Part shown: positions 19,139 through 29,519 of the stretch, in pieces
Layout of the letters: every line of letters starts with the position of its first letter
Position numbering within the stretch: position 1 is the first letter of the stretch
Assembly (NCBI GenBank): GCA_026419775.2
Contig: JAOPGA020000471.1
Location: 18,933 to 82,932, forward strand
Reading direction: 5' to 3'
DNA from: Acrasis kona
Lineage: Eukaryota; Heterolobosea; Eutetramitea; Acrasida; Acrasidae
Length of the DNA stretch: 64,000 nt
Made by a program: the position numbers and the translations under genes
Notes under the pieces: model-generated
Seen by the model: the letters and a program-made list of their open reading frames with translations, nothing else
Told to the model about the DNA's origin: nothing
Databases searched by the model: none

Positions 19139-19505
19139 TTTGATTATAATACCCCGATCTGATTGGTCGTATCAACTAAAAACCCAACCAATGAGCACTC
19201 ATCAATAAAAAATCTCGTCCGAGTTTCAAACTTTAATATCCTTCAATTGTATATTCCAGTATTATCTCAGCAGACTTGAAGGTACGCGATCAAATCATCA
19301 CTTGATCGCAACTCGAACCAAAATAAACCCCATCATTGTGGTTTTATGTTGAAATGCAATTGTAAACTTTTTTTTGCAACAAATTTGACTTTGAGACCGC
19401 AATTTCGAGAGAGCACAAATGTAAAACATGACAAAATAATAAATACAGATTTATTATAATAAATTCATCCTCTCCTTGATACGAAAGGTATTCAACATCA
19501 AATGT
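19139..19505. other. Intergenic, no gene seen
   Basis: AT-rich spacer upstream of the GH18 gene and of the leucine-rich-repeat pseudogene. It contains no supported gene or repeat. Confidence 0.5.
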
Positions 19506-19509
19506 AAAG

Positions 19510-20070
19510 CACCACATTTAACTACATGCACGTTATTTGACTCAACTAGAATCTTTGGAAGCCGATGACACCCTTGTTACCGATGCGGAACAATCCACAT
19601 TTACGAATCTTAGGAAATTGAGTGTTTCGAAAAGTCTCGGTGTTACTTGTGACATGTCAAAACTACAGGATATTAACATTAGTTTCTGTAAAAGAGTAAC
19701 AGGTGAAGGTTTTGAAACATTACCAAACTAAACATGTCTGAGTGTATCGGTTTCTAATGAGTCGTTAAGGTTTATTCAGAATGTGCTTTTTTTGAGTTTG
19801 AGGCAATGTCGGCAGATTACCGATGTAAGATGATGTCATTTCAAAGTTGTTGACTTGGATATTGCTGACTGCAATAGAGTAACTGATGTGGGGATCTGTC
19901 ATCTTGATAGTGTAAAAACATTAATTATTGATGGGTGCGAAAAGTTGACGGATAAGACAATTTCTTCTCACGGGTGAGCTTAGAAGGTTAAGTGTTAGGA
20001 ACTGTGTGAAATTGACCGATGCATGTCTTGACCATCCATAGCATTCGATTCAATGATGTGAGCCACTCTC
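19510..20070 (+). pseudogene. Leucine-rich-repeat (FBXL/AMN1-like) pseudogene
   Basis: Plus-strand frames translate into cysteine-containing leucine-rich repeats: LTQLESLEADDTLVTDAEQ, LQDINISFCKRVTGEGFE, LFLSLRQCRQITDV, VVDLDIADCNRVTDVGICHL and LIIDGCEKLTDKTI. The string is interrupted by stops after LPN (about 19730), after ITDVR and near SSHG. The last repeat (LRRLSVRNCVKLTDACLDH) continues in another frame, implying a one-base indel near 19975. The introns typical of this genome do not remove these breaks. It is a decayed host gene of the F-box/LRR kind, with no F-box left. Confidence 0.75.
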
Positions 20071-20408
20071 AAAAGTCATTAAGAAAGCTTACCTTTAAAT
20101 CCTCTTGTGATGTTAAAATGTTGAATAAAAGTACATGTTTATTATCATCTCAATCATGTATGACAAGAAGTAAAATGTTTAATCGTTGTCAAAAAAGTTC
20201 TTCGCTCCCATTTATCGGCTCCCAATGCAAAACTGCATTTTTCAATGACTTCTTCGGACTCGTTTCGGCGGAAAACAATCACAAAATTTCAATGCGGGCC
20301 CGTGGTAAACCACCAATTCTCCAGCAACTGTGAAATTGTCATCACCGCAAGTTGCATCCTGCTTTATAACAACACATCAGTTAATGATCAATTAATAGAT
20401 CACGCCCA

Positions 20409-22606
20409 ATGACCACAACAGATATACAACTCAATTCACAGGATGAGCACAAATTCACATCAACAATCGACGGTTCACTTTTAACATATAACTATCTCGT
20501 CGTACTATCAGTTCAACAAAATAAAACTGACGACAAAATGAGCTTCGTTTGGACCTCGCTCGACTCGACGACCGGAGAAACCACTGATGAAACTAGTGTA
20601 CACGAGTGTGTGTGTAATTCACTATCTCAGGCACTTCAAAAGGTATGTTTGCAGCACAGTTACTCGCTATTAATTTGATCTAGTTCGACCAATACTGCTT
20701 CACAACTTTTTTACAAGAAAATAACACTTTTTGTCTTGTAGTACCTGATGCAGAATCAATGCTACGCGATTTGATTTTTAAACAAGCGAGTAACGATGGC
20801 ATCAAGCTCGCAGATCACTACATGCGTTTTTACGATCTGAAACAAAATCACTCTTTCAGTGATGCCAACACTAATAGCGACCAACAATCCCTTGTAACGC
20901 AGATGGTAGGTTTGATCAAAACCAAATTCTTCGGTACTGCCCCAGTTCCTCCCAAGTCACAAAAAACTTTATCTGCGTCCAGTAAACCTTGGCAACCACC
21001 CACTACAAAAACTGATTCTGTTCAAGAACGCCCACCTCGTAAATATCATCATCCACTGTCGGTAGTTCGCCTCAGGGGATTACCATGGACAGCAACAGAA
21101 GAAGACATTATAACATTTTTTACTGAGCCTCCTATAGTTGAAGGCGATGAACAAAACAAACAACAACAAGGCCTTCCTAGTCCGAACACCGTCCTGATCT
21201 TGATCAACTTTCATGGAAGATCCACAGGAGAGGCTTACGTTGAATGGGTTGACGAAAACAACCCAACCAGCAACAATGAGGAATTTATATCCACGGCTCA
21301 ACGAGCGTTGAACGAATATCAAGGAAAACATTTAGGACCTCGCTACATTGAAATATTCCCCGCCAGCATCAATGATCTACATATTGCACAACAACTCATG
21401 AACAGCAATACTCAACCGCCATTATTACCGCCACAAGTACATTCTATCGTCTCTTCAGTAGTGCCAGCATCCTTCCAAATGGAATTAGAGCGCTCATGTG
21501 CAGTCAGAGTGAGAGGCATGCCTTTCAACAGCTCAATAGAGGACCTTTTAACATTCTTTGATCCATTAACAATGAACGACCCTCATGACTCCATCATTCT
21601 CATCACTTCTCCTTTGGACGGTAAATTTATTGGAGAAGCCTTTGTTTTGTTCGATAACGTCATGGACGCGAACGAGGCGCTCAAATGCTCGTCCAAGCCC
21701 TTTTCATCAAAAGGTGTCATGGTTGAAGTTTTCAAAGTTCCGGAACAAGAAGGATCATTTGTGAGAGGTGTCTTGAATGGAACCATTGCACCGCCACCCT
21801 TTATAACGGACATTCCCAACATATCCTACCAAAGAAACCAACCACAACCACATCAGCACTTACATTTTTCGGATCATGTGGTCAGAGTTAGAGGCTTGCC
21901 TTTCTTTTGCGACGAAAATCACATTGCAGAGTTTTTTAGTGGTCTGAACATTTCCAGCGGAGGAATTCATTTAATCCTTAACGAAAGTAATGACAAGAGC
22001 ACAGGAGAGGCTTTGGTTGAGTTTACATCGGAACAAGACGTAGAGAGTGCACTCAAGAGACACAGACAAATGATTGGAAAGAGGTACATTGAAGTGTTTA
22101 AAAGTAATAAAAAAGAACAAGATAGTAATTCCAATTCCGAAGATGATGTGTGTGAGGACAAGAGGAGAATGTCCTATCATAATAAAATGTTGAACGGGAT
22201 GCCTTCTGGTATTGAGGGTTTTGTTGCTCCTAATTTTATTCCAATGATCGGCTATCATCATAGTTATCCACAGCAATATCATGTTCAGTATCCGCCTCAA
22301 AGATCTTATAAACCGCATACCGTCTTCTTTGAATATGGCGAAAGCACAGTTAGGGTGAGGGGGTTGCCTTTTACAAGCACAAACCAGGATATCTTTAAAT
22401 TCTTTGAGGGATTCAAATTATCCAATGAAGACGTTCAGATGAGATTTGATTCCAACGGAAGAAAGAACGGAGAGGCTTATTTGAATTTTGAGAGTGCTGA
22501 AGAAGCGAAAAGAGCTGTTGAGGAGAGAAACCGATGCAATATGGGCTCTCGTTATATTGAATTATTTTTGTTGGGAAAGAGAACCACAACAGTAGATAAA
22601 GTATAA
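20409..22606 (+). CDS. ESRP-type RNA-binding protein with four quasi-RRM domains
   Basis: Exons 20409-20642 and 20684-22606 join across a 41-nt intron, giving 718 aa. Residues about 15-135 (YNYLVVLSVQQ, FCLVVPDAESMLRDLIF, HYMRFYDLKQ) match the N-terminal RNase-H-like domain of animal ESRP/Fusilli. Four RRMs of the hnRNP F/H-ESRP kind follow, near residues 205, 350, 480 and 630. They open with VVRLRGLPWTATEEDI, VRVRGMPFNSSIEDL, VVRVRGLPFFCDENHI and TVRVRGLPFTSTNQDI, each ending in an RYIE-like strand. Proteins of this family bind G-rich RNA and control splicing. The joined exon restores the ESRP N-domain exactly, which supports both splice and family call. Confidence 0.9.
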
Positions 22607-22647
22607 TTGTAATTATCGTATTTCTTTCTGTTTGTAAACACAATAAC

Positions 22648-23405
22648 ATGTCAAACTCGGGCGATGTAGACTACTCCTCTGGATTGTTTGACTCGTACGA
22701 ACAGGACTTTATAGAACTATCCGATAACATTAGAGATAATATCATTGGCATTCCTAGATGTTATGGAGGTGAGTTTAATGCCCCACACTTGCCATCTAAT
22801 CACTAACAGAGGAGAGGATGTCACTGATGAGGAAGTTAACAAAACAAATGGAGATGATTGATAGATGTATTAGAAACATGGACGTTGTTGTCAATTCAAA
22901 CGAAATAACAGATAGAAAAAAATTAAAAGCAATCAAAGAACGCATGCAAGAGTACAACTTGGAACATGCTGGGTTAAAAAAAGATTTTGTTGAAGTAAAA
23001 AAGAACATTGACTCGTACGATAAGAAGGCTCTTCTAGGTGACGACGATTACGAAGACTACGACAGAAGTTATACAGAGTATGGGGATAGCAGAGGACAGA
23101 AAATTGCCGAGGAGACAAAAAGACTTTTGGATAGTGGGTCGGAGTCACTGGACCGCACCTTGAGGAACATTTCCGACATTGAGAACCAAGGGACTGAAAT
23201 TCTGAGTGAGTTGGGTCAGCAGCGGGAACAAATAATGGGTACCAAAAAGAGACTATCCGACGTAAATGAAGACCTGAGAACAAGTAAGAGCATACTCAGC
23301 AGGATGGAGTGGAGGAACATGTACAGCAAAATCATTGTGGTAATCATCATACTAATATTACTTGGGTCTATCGGACTCTTCTTGTACTTTCAATTTAGAT
23401 CATAA
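22648..23405 (+). CDS. Vti1-like Qb-SNARE
   Basis: The ATG at 22648 opens a first exon (to 22768) that is joined across a 41-nt intron to 22810-23405, giving 238 aa. The N-terminal helical bundle begins LFDSYEQDFIELSDNI. The SNARE motif (about residues 145-205) contains SLDRTLRNISDIENQGTEILSELGQQREQI with the central Gln layer, and a C-terminal membrane anchor (VIIILILLGSIGLFLYF) ends the protein. This is the layout of Vti1 family SNAREs acting in Golgi, endosome and vacuole fusion. It starts 41 bp after the ESRP-like stop on the same strand. Confidence 0.9.
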
Positions 23406-23462
23406 AAATTTCTTTTATTTTACATGTTGTTTGTTGATTTAATTAATGCTTAGTGATGGTTT

Positions 23463-24023
23463 TTAGTTTTTATCTTGCAACCCTAAACTACGCTCTTTAC
23501 GGCAATCAAATAAATGTCTTGAGAGTATGTAGGGCATTTCATTGCTGATACTAACACAAACCTCCTCATGAGAGCAAATCCTCATAAGTCTTTCGAATAG
23601 CTTTCTCTGCTCTTCCTTGATCGCCTCCAACGTGGAGTCTTGAAAGCGACTTTGCATCGTTGAGAATCTCTTTTAAACAGTTTTAGCAAAACAGACCTGT
23701 TTATATATTCTTGTGATTTCTTTATTTCCCTGAAGATTCGAAGCGGTTTTAGTTAAATTTGATGAGTTAGCCTTTCCTTTTCTCCTTTGACCTTCCGATA
23801 AAGCAATTTTTACAAATTGAGGAGATTCTGTGAGCTGTTTCAAAATCGTAAATAAGAAGTCCCTTAGGAAGACTCTATATATACCCTCCGATCTCGATAT
23901 AAAACTTAAGTAACTAGGGAGTCCCTCCAAATCATAAATTTTAAAATTATAAACAAACACACTTTTATTTTTGGAACAGAACGTCAGAGAATATTTTATA
24001 AAAACACCACTCTGAGTTGCCAT
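23463..24023 (-). CDS. Hypothetical protein; possible 27-nt intron or two adjacent small ORFs
   Basis: The first open stretch (23697-24023, start MATQSGVFIKYSL) ends soon after a donor-like CAG|GTCTGT. A second open stretch with its own ATG (23657) continues in the same phase if a 27-nt segment, 23670-23696 (GTCTGT...CTAAAAC...AAAAG), is removed. The joined protein is 177 aa and ends RSLGLQDKN. Alternatives are two separate proteins of 116 and 64 aa, whose stop and ATG would be only 15 nt apart. No family is recognised. The start codon overlaps that of the divergent acidic-protein gene within 11 bp. Confidence 0.5.
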
Positions 24024-24033
24024 GTATCACAAA

Positions 24034-24346
24034 ATGGACAATTTTACAGACATAGTTATTAAACAACACCGCGTCTATACTAGCGATGAGATATTCTCAG
24101 CAATTAAGTACGTTATTATTTTACTACTACTAAATAGTTAGGTTATACCGAAAAGAGTTAGCAAAAACTATAGTCGTTACTGAAGAACAAAGAAACATCT
24201 ACCAAAGAAACACTTTAGTTGGTGTCGAAGACCAAGATGAAGATGAATGGGACTTGATGAGCGATGAGGACGAATATGAACAAGATGAGGATGAAGGGGG
24301 TCATGAAATAATCATATCTTCTGAGTTAGCTTCATTTATTGAATAA
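24034..24346 (+). CDS. Small acidic protein (92 aa) with a 34-nt intron
   Basis: The ATG at 24034 (MDNFTDIVIKQ) opens an exon ending at 24107. A 34-nt intron with TACTAAAT (24108-24141) follows, and exon 24142-24346 ends SSELASFIE. The C-terminal half is strongly acidic (EDQDEDEWDLMSDEDEYEQ). The protein is too short per exon to appear as an open frame of usual length. I do not recognise the family; acidic tails of this kind occur in histone chaperones and ribosome-assembly factors, which is only analogy. An upstream ATG at 24022 is in frame and would overlap the start of the minus-strand gene. Confidence 0.65.
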
Positions 24347-24630
24347 AAGTATCATTTTCTGGAACTGGAGGCTGTTCTTGGTACTACCTAAAAACAAAGA
24401 ACAATCTCCCTGGTTGCTGCAAAACCACTTGTATGAAGATTTCAATATACTGTTCGCCTTCTCTGTTTTCCAATGCTGTTCGTATTCACTGTATCTTTCC
24501 TTGGGATAAAATGTCTATCTTGTTATATCTTTTTATGCGGATCACTTAATGGAGCCGAAAGAGTAATAGCGTCAATTGTACATTTTCCTTGTCCTGATAC
24601 TCCATGTCTGTGTTTATTACTTCCAGACAT
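24336..24630 (-). CDS. Possible small basic protein gene, model uncertain
   Basis: A minus-strand ATG at 24630 (MSGSNKHRHGVSG) opens coding-like sequence. It appears to continue through two small introns (a 27-nt candidate, then one of about 63-67 nt) to a proline-rich end (YQEQPPVPENDTFIQ) at 24336, overlapping the convergent acidic gene by 11 bp. Several splice choices are possible and none is decisive. No family recognised. Confidence 0.3.
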
Positions 24631-24942
24631 ATTTCAGTTGATTTTACTCTTCTTTCTGCTATCAATTACTTTCAATAACTTTCGATTTTCTTTCAACAGT
24701 TCTTTCTTTCACTTTCGTTTCAGCAAGGTTGAGTTCCAATGAAATTTATTTTCGGTTAGTGCAGTGAAAGTGTTTCGGAAGGCTTTCGAAAGCTTTCGAT
24801 GGGAGCCCTACGCTGGCTCCATTTTTTTTCTCTACATCTCGCTCACTGGGTCTGAGGAATTTCTGCTAGGAATTTTTTAGTAAACTTGAAAGTATTCTTA
24901 GAATTAATAGGGTCCTCAACATCAAAAATAATTTCATTCAAA

Positions 24943-26010
24943 ATGAACCGCATCATCAACACAACACCAAGAGTCGCAAAGATATTCACTTTAAACAAAT
25001 CCCTTCCTAGAATCCTTCTAGGAATTCAAAGAAACTTTAGCAAGGCAACAGAAACCAAACGTCTAATAGTCAAAAATGAAGCAACCATGATGAACTTGAA
25101 TGCTCAAAGCGGTTACAGACAAAAAAGATCCTACTCATACCAAAATATTGCCGCACCAGGGCTCTCTAACAATGAATTATTCATGGGTCTAGGAGGATTA
25201 GCCGCCTTGATCGGAGTTGGTTATTATGCTTCCAAGTACTGGAACACACCCTCCATTGCCGTCAATTCTGGGGTACTAGAGCAAGAGTCGATTCCAAAGC
25301 ATGTACAGGACTACCTGTTAAATACCTATAAGTACGTTGTAGCTGGCCTAGGTATCACAGCAGGTGCAGCAGTCGTCGCCTTCAAGCAAGGAGTTGCCTT
25401 CAAGCTAATGAATGCCAATCCATGGGTCCTGCTACTTGGTTTCGGAGGTGCCACCATCGGAACCATGATTGCAACCAAGATGATCCATCCTGACAATACT
25501 GTCCCCAAGCATCTCATGTTCACAGCATTTAATGTTGTGATGGGAGTCAGCTTGTGTACCCTTGGATTCATTGCACCTCAAATTCTATACAGAGCCGGTC
25601 TATACACATTAGCCATGGTTGGTGGATTGAGTTATGTTGCAATGAACGCCAAAGAAGATCGTTTCCTCTACATGGGAGGTCCACTCATGGCAGGTCTATG
25701 CGTGCTGGTCGTCGCATCATTCTCATCAATGTTGCTTCCCGCCCGTTTCGTTCAAACTTTGGCCCTCATGGACGCATTGGTCTTGTATGGAGGTTTGGCA
25801 TTATTTGGAGGTTTCATGCTTTATGACACACAACGCATCATGGCAGAAGCAAGAATATTTGCAGGAGAGAAGCAGTTGACAATACACAATGGACAGCAAG
25901 TGATTGCAAAGCCTGACTACATTAATTCGTCCATCTCATTGTACATGAACATTATTAACATTTTTGTTCGTTTGGTGATGATCTTGTCCAATAATAACAG
26001 AAGAAAATAA
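24943..26010 (+). CDS. GHITM/TMBIM5-like inner mitochondrial membrane protein (Bax inhibitor-1 superfamily)
   Basis: I place the start at ATG 24943, giving 355 aa with a basic, Ser/Asn-rich mitochondrial presequence (MNRIINTTPRVAKIF...RNFSK). Seven to eight hydrophobic segments follow: GLGGLAALIGVGYYASKYW, YVVAGLGITAGAAVVAF, WVLLLGFGGATIGTMIA and so on. The BI-1 family signature appears near the end (LYGGLALFGGFMLYDTQRI, then SISLYMNIINIFVRLV). The combination of a presequence and the BI-1 core is that of GHITM/TMBIM5, an inner-membrane Ca2+/H+ exchanger and cristae organiser in animals. Confidence 0.88.
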   Translation: MNRIINTTPRVAKIFTLNKSLPRILLGIQRNFSKATETKRLIVKNEATMMNLNAQSGYRQKRSYSYQNIAAPGLSNNELFMGLGGLAALIGVGYYASKYWNTPSIAVNSGVLEQESIPKHVQDYLLNTYKYVVAGLGITAGAAVVAFKQGVAFKLMNANPWVLLLGFGGATIGTMIATKMIHPDNTVPKHLMFTAFNVVMGVSLCTLGFIAPQILYRAGLYTLAMVGGLSYVAMNAKEDRFLYMGGPLMAGLCVLVVASFSSMLLPARFVQTLALMDALVLYGGLALFGGFMLYDTQRIMAEARIFAGEKQLTIHNGQQVIAKPDYINSSISLYMNIINIFVRLVMILSNNNRRK

Positions 26011-26036
26011 AGTGTATTTTATAAAAAATGATTTAT

Positions 26037-26656
26037 TTACATTAGGAGACAACACTGCTTCTTCTTGTTTGTGGTGGTTGTCTTTTTACGAGAAGCCTCC
26101 AACTCTAGTTTTGATTTTCTAACGTCCATGACTACTTGATGAAAGGCTTCTTTGACGCCAATGTTGCTTTTGGCAGAACCCTCCATGAATGGAATACCCC
26201 AAGTGAGTGCAACGTTCTTTCCTTCTACCTTGCTGACATTTCTTTCGGACTCTAGATCTGACTTGTTTCCAAACAATAAAACAGGAGCCACATCGACGTT
26301 TTTAACTCGTAGTATTTGTTGATAGAATTCTTGTGCTTGCTCAAAAGATCTTCTTTCTGTTATGCTGTACACTATTAGGAAGCCTTCTCCGTTTCTCATA
26401 AATTCGTCGTTTAGAGCGTAGAATTCCTCTTGTCCAGCTGAATCTATAATTTCCAAGAAGGATGTTTGATTGTCGATGATTTCTTCTTTTGAGTAGCTAT
26501 CTTGAATGGTTGGGTCCTATTGAGATTAGATTTGATCGCGTCTTGCCATTGACTTACGTAGTAGGACAAAAAGTGGCCTTGAAGGAACCTAATTGTTATT
26601 GCGCTCTTTCCAACAGCTCCACCGCCACATACTACGAGAGTGTGTTTGTCCGCCAT
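26037..26656 (-). CDS. Ras-family small GTPase, prenylated
   Basis: Exons 26558-26656 and 26037-26516 join over a 41-nt intron, giving 192 aa. All G-motifs are present: GGGAVGKS (P-loop; position 13 is Ala rather than Gly), effector YYDPTIQDSYSK, switch II DSAGQEEF, GNKSDLES and EGSAK. A Lys/Thr-rich tail ends in the CAAX box CLLM preceded by a second Cys, so farnesylation plus palmitoylation at the plasma membrane is likely. The effector loop is Ras/Rap-like. The intron lies right before the effector Asp. A TATA-like TATAAATA at 26691-26698 lies about 35 bp upstream of the start. Confidence 0.93.
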
Positions 26657-26920
26657 ATTTTGTATGTTCAATTTTCAAAAAGCTGCACTCTATAAATAGT
26701 CACGAACGGTGTGTTCCAGCGAAATTCAAAAGAATTCGATAACACTGTAGTTGAATTGGTTGACTTCCGATAGTGTTTAGGAGATTATTTCAGAAGCTTA
26801 GTTTAGTTCTTGTTGCAGATCATTGAGATAAGAATTGCTCAAAGCTAACTATCTAGAAAGTTTGGTTTTTTCGAAATCAAGTAACATGTACGTCTTTGTA
26901 ACAACATCAGTTTTTGTAAA

Positions 26921-27884
26921 ATGGGTTTAGCAACAAACTGGGGCCTCTTTGCTGGGCAAACTCCAAAGTGGAAGCCTGATCATGATATGCCTGATCAGAC
27001 AGGAAAAGTAGCTGTGGTGACTGGTGGCAACGCCGGCATTGGTTACGAAACAACAAAACATCTTGTCACACATGGGTGTAAGGTATACATCTTGTCCCGA
27101 AATATAGAAAGGATGCAAAATGCTATAGATTCATTGAAAACAAAAGATAGCTAAAGAACCAGCTAGCGGTACTGAAAATGTTGGTGAGGTTCACTACATT
27201 CAGTGTGACCTATCGGATCTCTCATCAGTGAAGAAAGCTGCCGAAGATTTTTTGCAAAAGGAAACAAAATTAAATATCTTTATAGCTAACGCTGGTGTCT
27301 CAACCAAGAGAGGTGAAACAAAAGACGGGCATGAAATTCATTTTGGAACAAATGTACTTGGTCATCATTTATTAATAAAACTCTTAAAGCCAGCCATACT
27401 GTCATCTGCAGAGACTCAAACCATTCCCAACTCGACCAGAATTGTCATTGTGTCAAGCATGATGCATAATTTTGCAGGCAATGGATTCGTTCCACAAGAC
27501 CCAAAAGCAGAACTAGACTATGAAGTAAGTTTGTACGGCAGAAGTAAGTTGGGGAACATTTATACTGCAAACCATTTAGCCAACGAACTTGCATCCAAGT
27601 CAATAACAGTAATATCCCTCCATCCTGGAAATATCAAGAGTGAACTCACCAGAGAAATACCAAGAATGGTAAACTCATTTTTCAATGCAATTCTTCTACA
27701 TCCTACATACTTTGGTTGCATCAGCCAATTATACGCTGCAACTGCTCCAGAAGCCGCAGAATTGAACGGATCTTATCTTGTACCTTGGGCGACTGTTGGT
27801 GAGATGAGTGAGATGGCAAAAGACAAGCAGTTAACTGAAAGATGCTGGGATTGGTGCGAAGAACAAACATTGAAATATTGTTAA
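26921..27884 (+). CDS. Short-chain dehydrogenase/reductase (retinol dehydrogenase/WWOX-like), frameshifted
   Basis: The ATG at 26921 begins an SDR with the nucleotide-binding motif VVTGGNAGIGYET. A CDLSDLSSV segment, NAGVS, the catalytic Ser (IVIVSSMMH) and the YGRSK active-site Tyr/Lys follow, and the protein ends TLKYC. The frame changes near 27139-27143 within CAAAAG. The N-terminal frame would stop at 27151-27153, while the rest of the enzyme continues in the next frame (KIAKEPASG). Removing one A of the run restores a normal family alignment, and no intron can do so. This is either a homopolymer sequencing error or a recent inactivating indel. Confidence 0.75.
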
Positions 27885-27928
27885 AACTTTAATAAAACTC
27901 AAAATTAATGTACATCATGTGTGATTTG

Positions 27929-28842
27929 TTAATCAGTTACATTTATTAGGTATAGTCCGTGTGGAGGCGCCATCTTGGACGTTAGGTTCCTTGATTTACT
28001 TTCAATACAAGTCTTGATGCTGTCGACTGGAATTTGACCAAGACCAATCATGTATAGCAAGTGGACCAGAATTCTAATCTGGTTTCTTAAAAACGATCTT
28101 GCTTCAAAGTATAATCTAATTTCTCTACTTGATGTATGGGAGTGTGGACATTGATTCATCACATCTTGTTGGTCCGAAACGTGCGTACAAACTGTTATTT
28201 CATCCATCGTTCTCTCTAACGAGTCTGTCTTTAACTTTTTCTTGAGAGCATTTGATCTTTTAGCAAAAGAGGTCATGTCTATTTTTTTACCAACAAGAGT
28301 TTGTGCAGCTTGATGCATAATCGCAACGTCCAGAGTTCTTGTTCCACTTCTAGAATCAACGGTCCATGCTCTATTCTTGTACATCAAGCTATGAAAAGAA
28401 GAGTCCTCATCATTAAAGCACTCGACGAGTCTGTACATGTATTTTCTTTTATTTGTTGAATACCTGCTGTGGTAATTACCTGCCACCCCCTCCACTTTAC
28501 TAACGCGAACATCAGCGTCACAAAGTTTATAATTCATAATCTTTTGTATGTTACTTGGCTCATAAACAGTACCGTCTTGTTTTTCTGGAAGGTCAAAGTG
28601 TGCAGTGTTATATAATGCATGAACACCAGTATCAGTTCTGCATGATGGATATATGCTAATGTGTCCTAACTTTAAATGACTAAGTGCTTCCTATTTCGCT
28701 GTTAATATTTTCTTTAAACGAATACCTCGAGGATTTGTTGAACGGAAGGCAATAAAGCACCTTCCTGAGACTCCATTCCAGAGTAATTTGTACCATAATA
28801 TTGCATAACAATTTTATACCTCTGAACGGTATTCATGTGCAT
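27929..28842 (-). CDS. tRNA pseudouridine synthase, TruA/Pus3 family
   Basis: Exon 28726-28842 (MHMNTVQRYKIVMQYYGTNYSG) joins exon 27929-28690 over a 35-nt intron to give 292 aa. The catalytic aspartate is in SCRTDTGVHAL, the TruA signature. A YMYRLVE strand, YFEARSFLRNQIRILVHLL and the final APPHGLYL motif complete the family pattern. It isomerises uridines in the tRNA anticodon stem-loop. Absence of a long N-terminal presequence suggests cytosol or nucleus. Its start is 38 bp from the divergent small gene at 28881. Confidence 0.92.
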
Positions 28843-28880
28843 CAATTGTAAGAGAATTATTTATAGTATTAAACAAAAAC

Positions 28881-29102
28881 ATGACAGACAATCGCACTGA
28901 ACCAGATCTTGCAAAATTCGGAAGAGAACACCCTCACAATGCCACAGGATTAGGTCTAGGCACAGCAGAGGAGTTCTTGGAGCAAGCACAAGCTCAAACA
29001 AGAGCCAAGTACGAATTTACTTCGAAACTTTTAGAAGATAGTCTGAAGAATAATGATGGATCAGTTGTAGAGAACAAAAAACAAGAAGAACAAAAAGAAT
29101 AA
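28881..29102 (+). CDS. Small hydrophilic protein (73 aa)
   Basis: An ATG-initiated frame (MTDNRTEPDLAKFG) ends in a run of Lys, Glu and Gln (NKKQEEQKE). It is rich in charged residues, has no membrane segment and contains a likely amphipathic helix (TAEEFLEQAQAQTRAKYEF). It is divergent from TruA with a 38-bp gap. I do not recognise the family; coding nature is supported by the ATG position after A-rich leader sequence and by codon pattern. Confidence 0.6.
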   Translation: MTDNRTEPDLAKFGREHPHNATGLGLGTAEEFLEQAQAQTRAKYEFTSKLLEDSLKNNDGSVVENKKQEEQKE

Positions 29103-29109
29103 TTTATAA

Positions 29110-29405
29110 AAACACATATTTTCATTCAAACATTCTTCTGGAAAGTCCAAATCTTCCAACTCATCAAGATGGGCCACAAACTCAAGAAGAATGGTTATAC
29201 CTTTTGGTTACATCCAATACAGACTTCACACTCTCGTTGTCCACATTGGCTGCAATGACTGAAATGACACTGGTTCTATCTCCTTAATGTTATATTCATG
29301 TGCACACAATAATACTTCCACACAGTTACCGACATTTATAGATGCTAGCATAGCTACTTTTTATAGCCACCTTCTTTCGTATGGGTATTGAATGAGATGT
29401 TGCAC
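29110..29405 (-). pseudogene. Decayed gene fragment (BTB- or helical-repeat-like)
   Basis: Minus-strand sequence translates into well-formed protein pieces in shifting frames: MVQHLIQYPYERRWL, then VAMLASINVGNCVEVLLCAHEYNIKEI, then TSVISVIAANVDNESVKSVLDVTK, then EFVAHLDELEDLDFPEEC. Between them lie one in-frame stop (near 29365) and two frame changes that are not removable by GT-AG introns. The pieces resemble the end of a BTB domain or a helical repeat, but this is a weak similarity. Confidence 0.5.
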
Positions 29406-29516
29406 CATTCGTTGTTGAATTTTTTTCAAAAAGATGTCTTCGTGGTTTTAATAATTACTTCTATTCTGCTGCTCATAGCAGGTATCATTGTTAAATTTAT
29501 TCAACGAAATAAATAG
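29397..29516 (+). CDS. Candidate 39-aa single-pass membrane microprotein
   Basis: The ATG at 29397 opens a 39-codon frame: a short N-terminus, one strong hydrophobic helix (VFVVLIITSILLLIAGIIV) and a basic end (KFIQRNK). It stops 3 bp before the ATG of the next gene. The topology is convincing for a membrane microprotein, but chance ORFs of this length are common, and it could instead be an upstream ORF of the following gene. Confidence 0.4.
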   Translation: MLHHSLLNFFQKDVFVVLIITSILLLIAGIIVKFIQRNK

Positions 29517-29519
29517 AAG

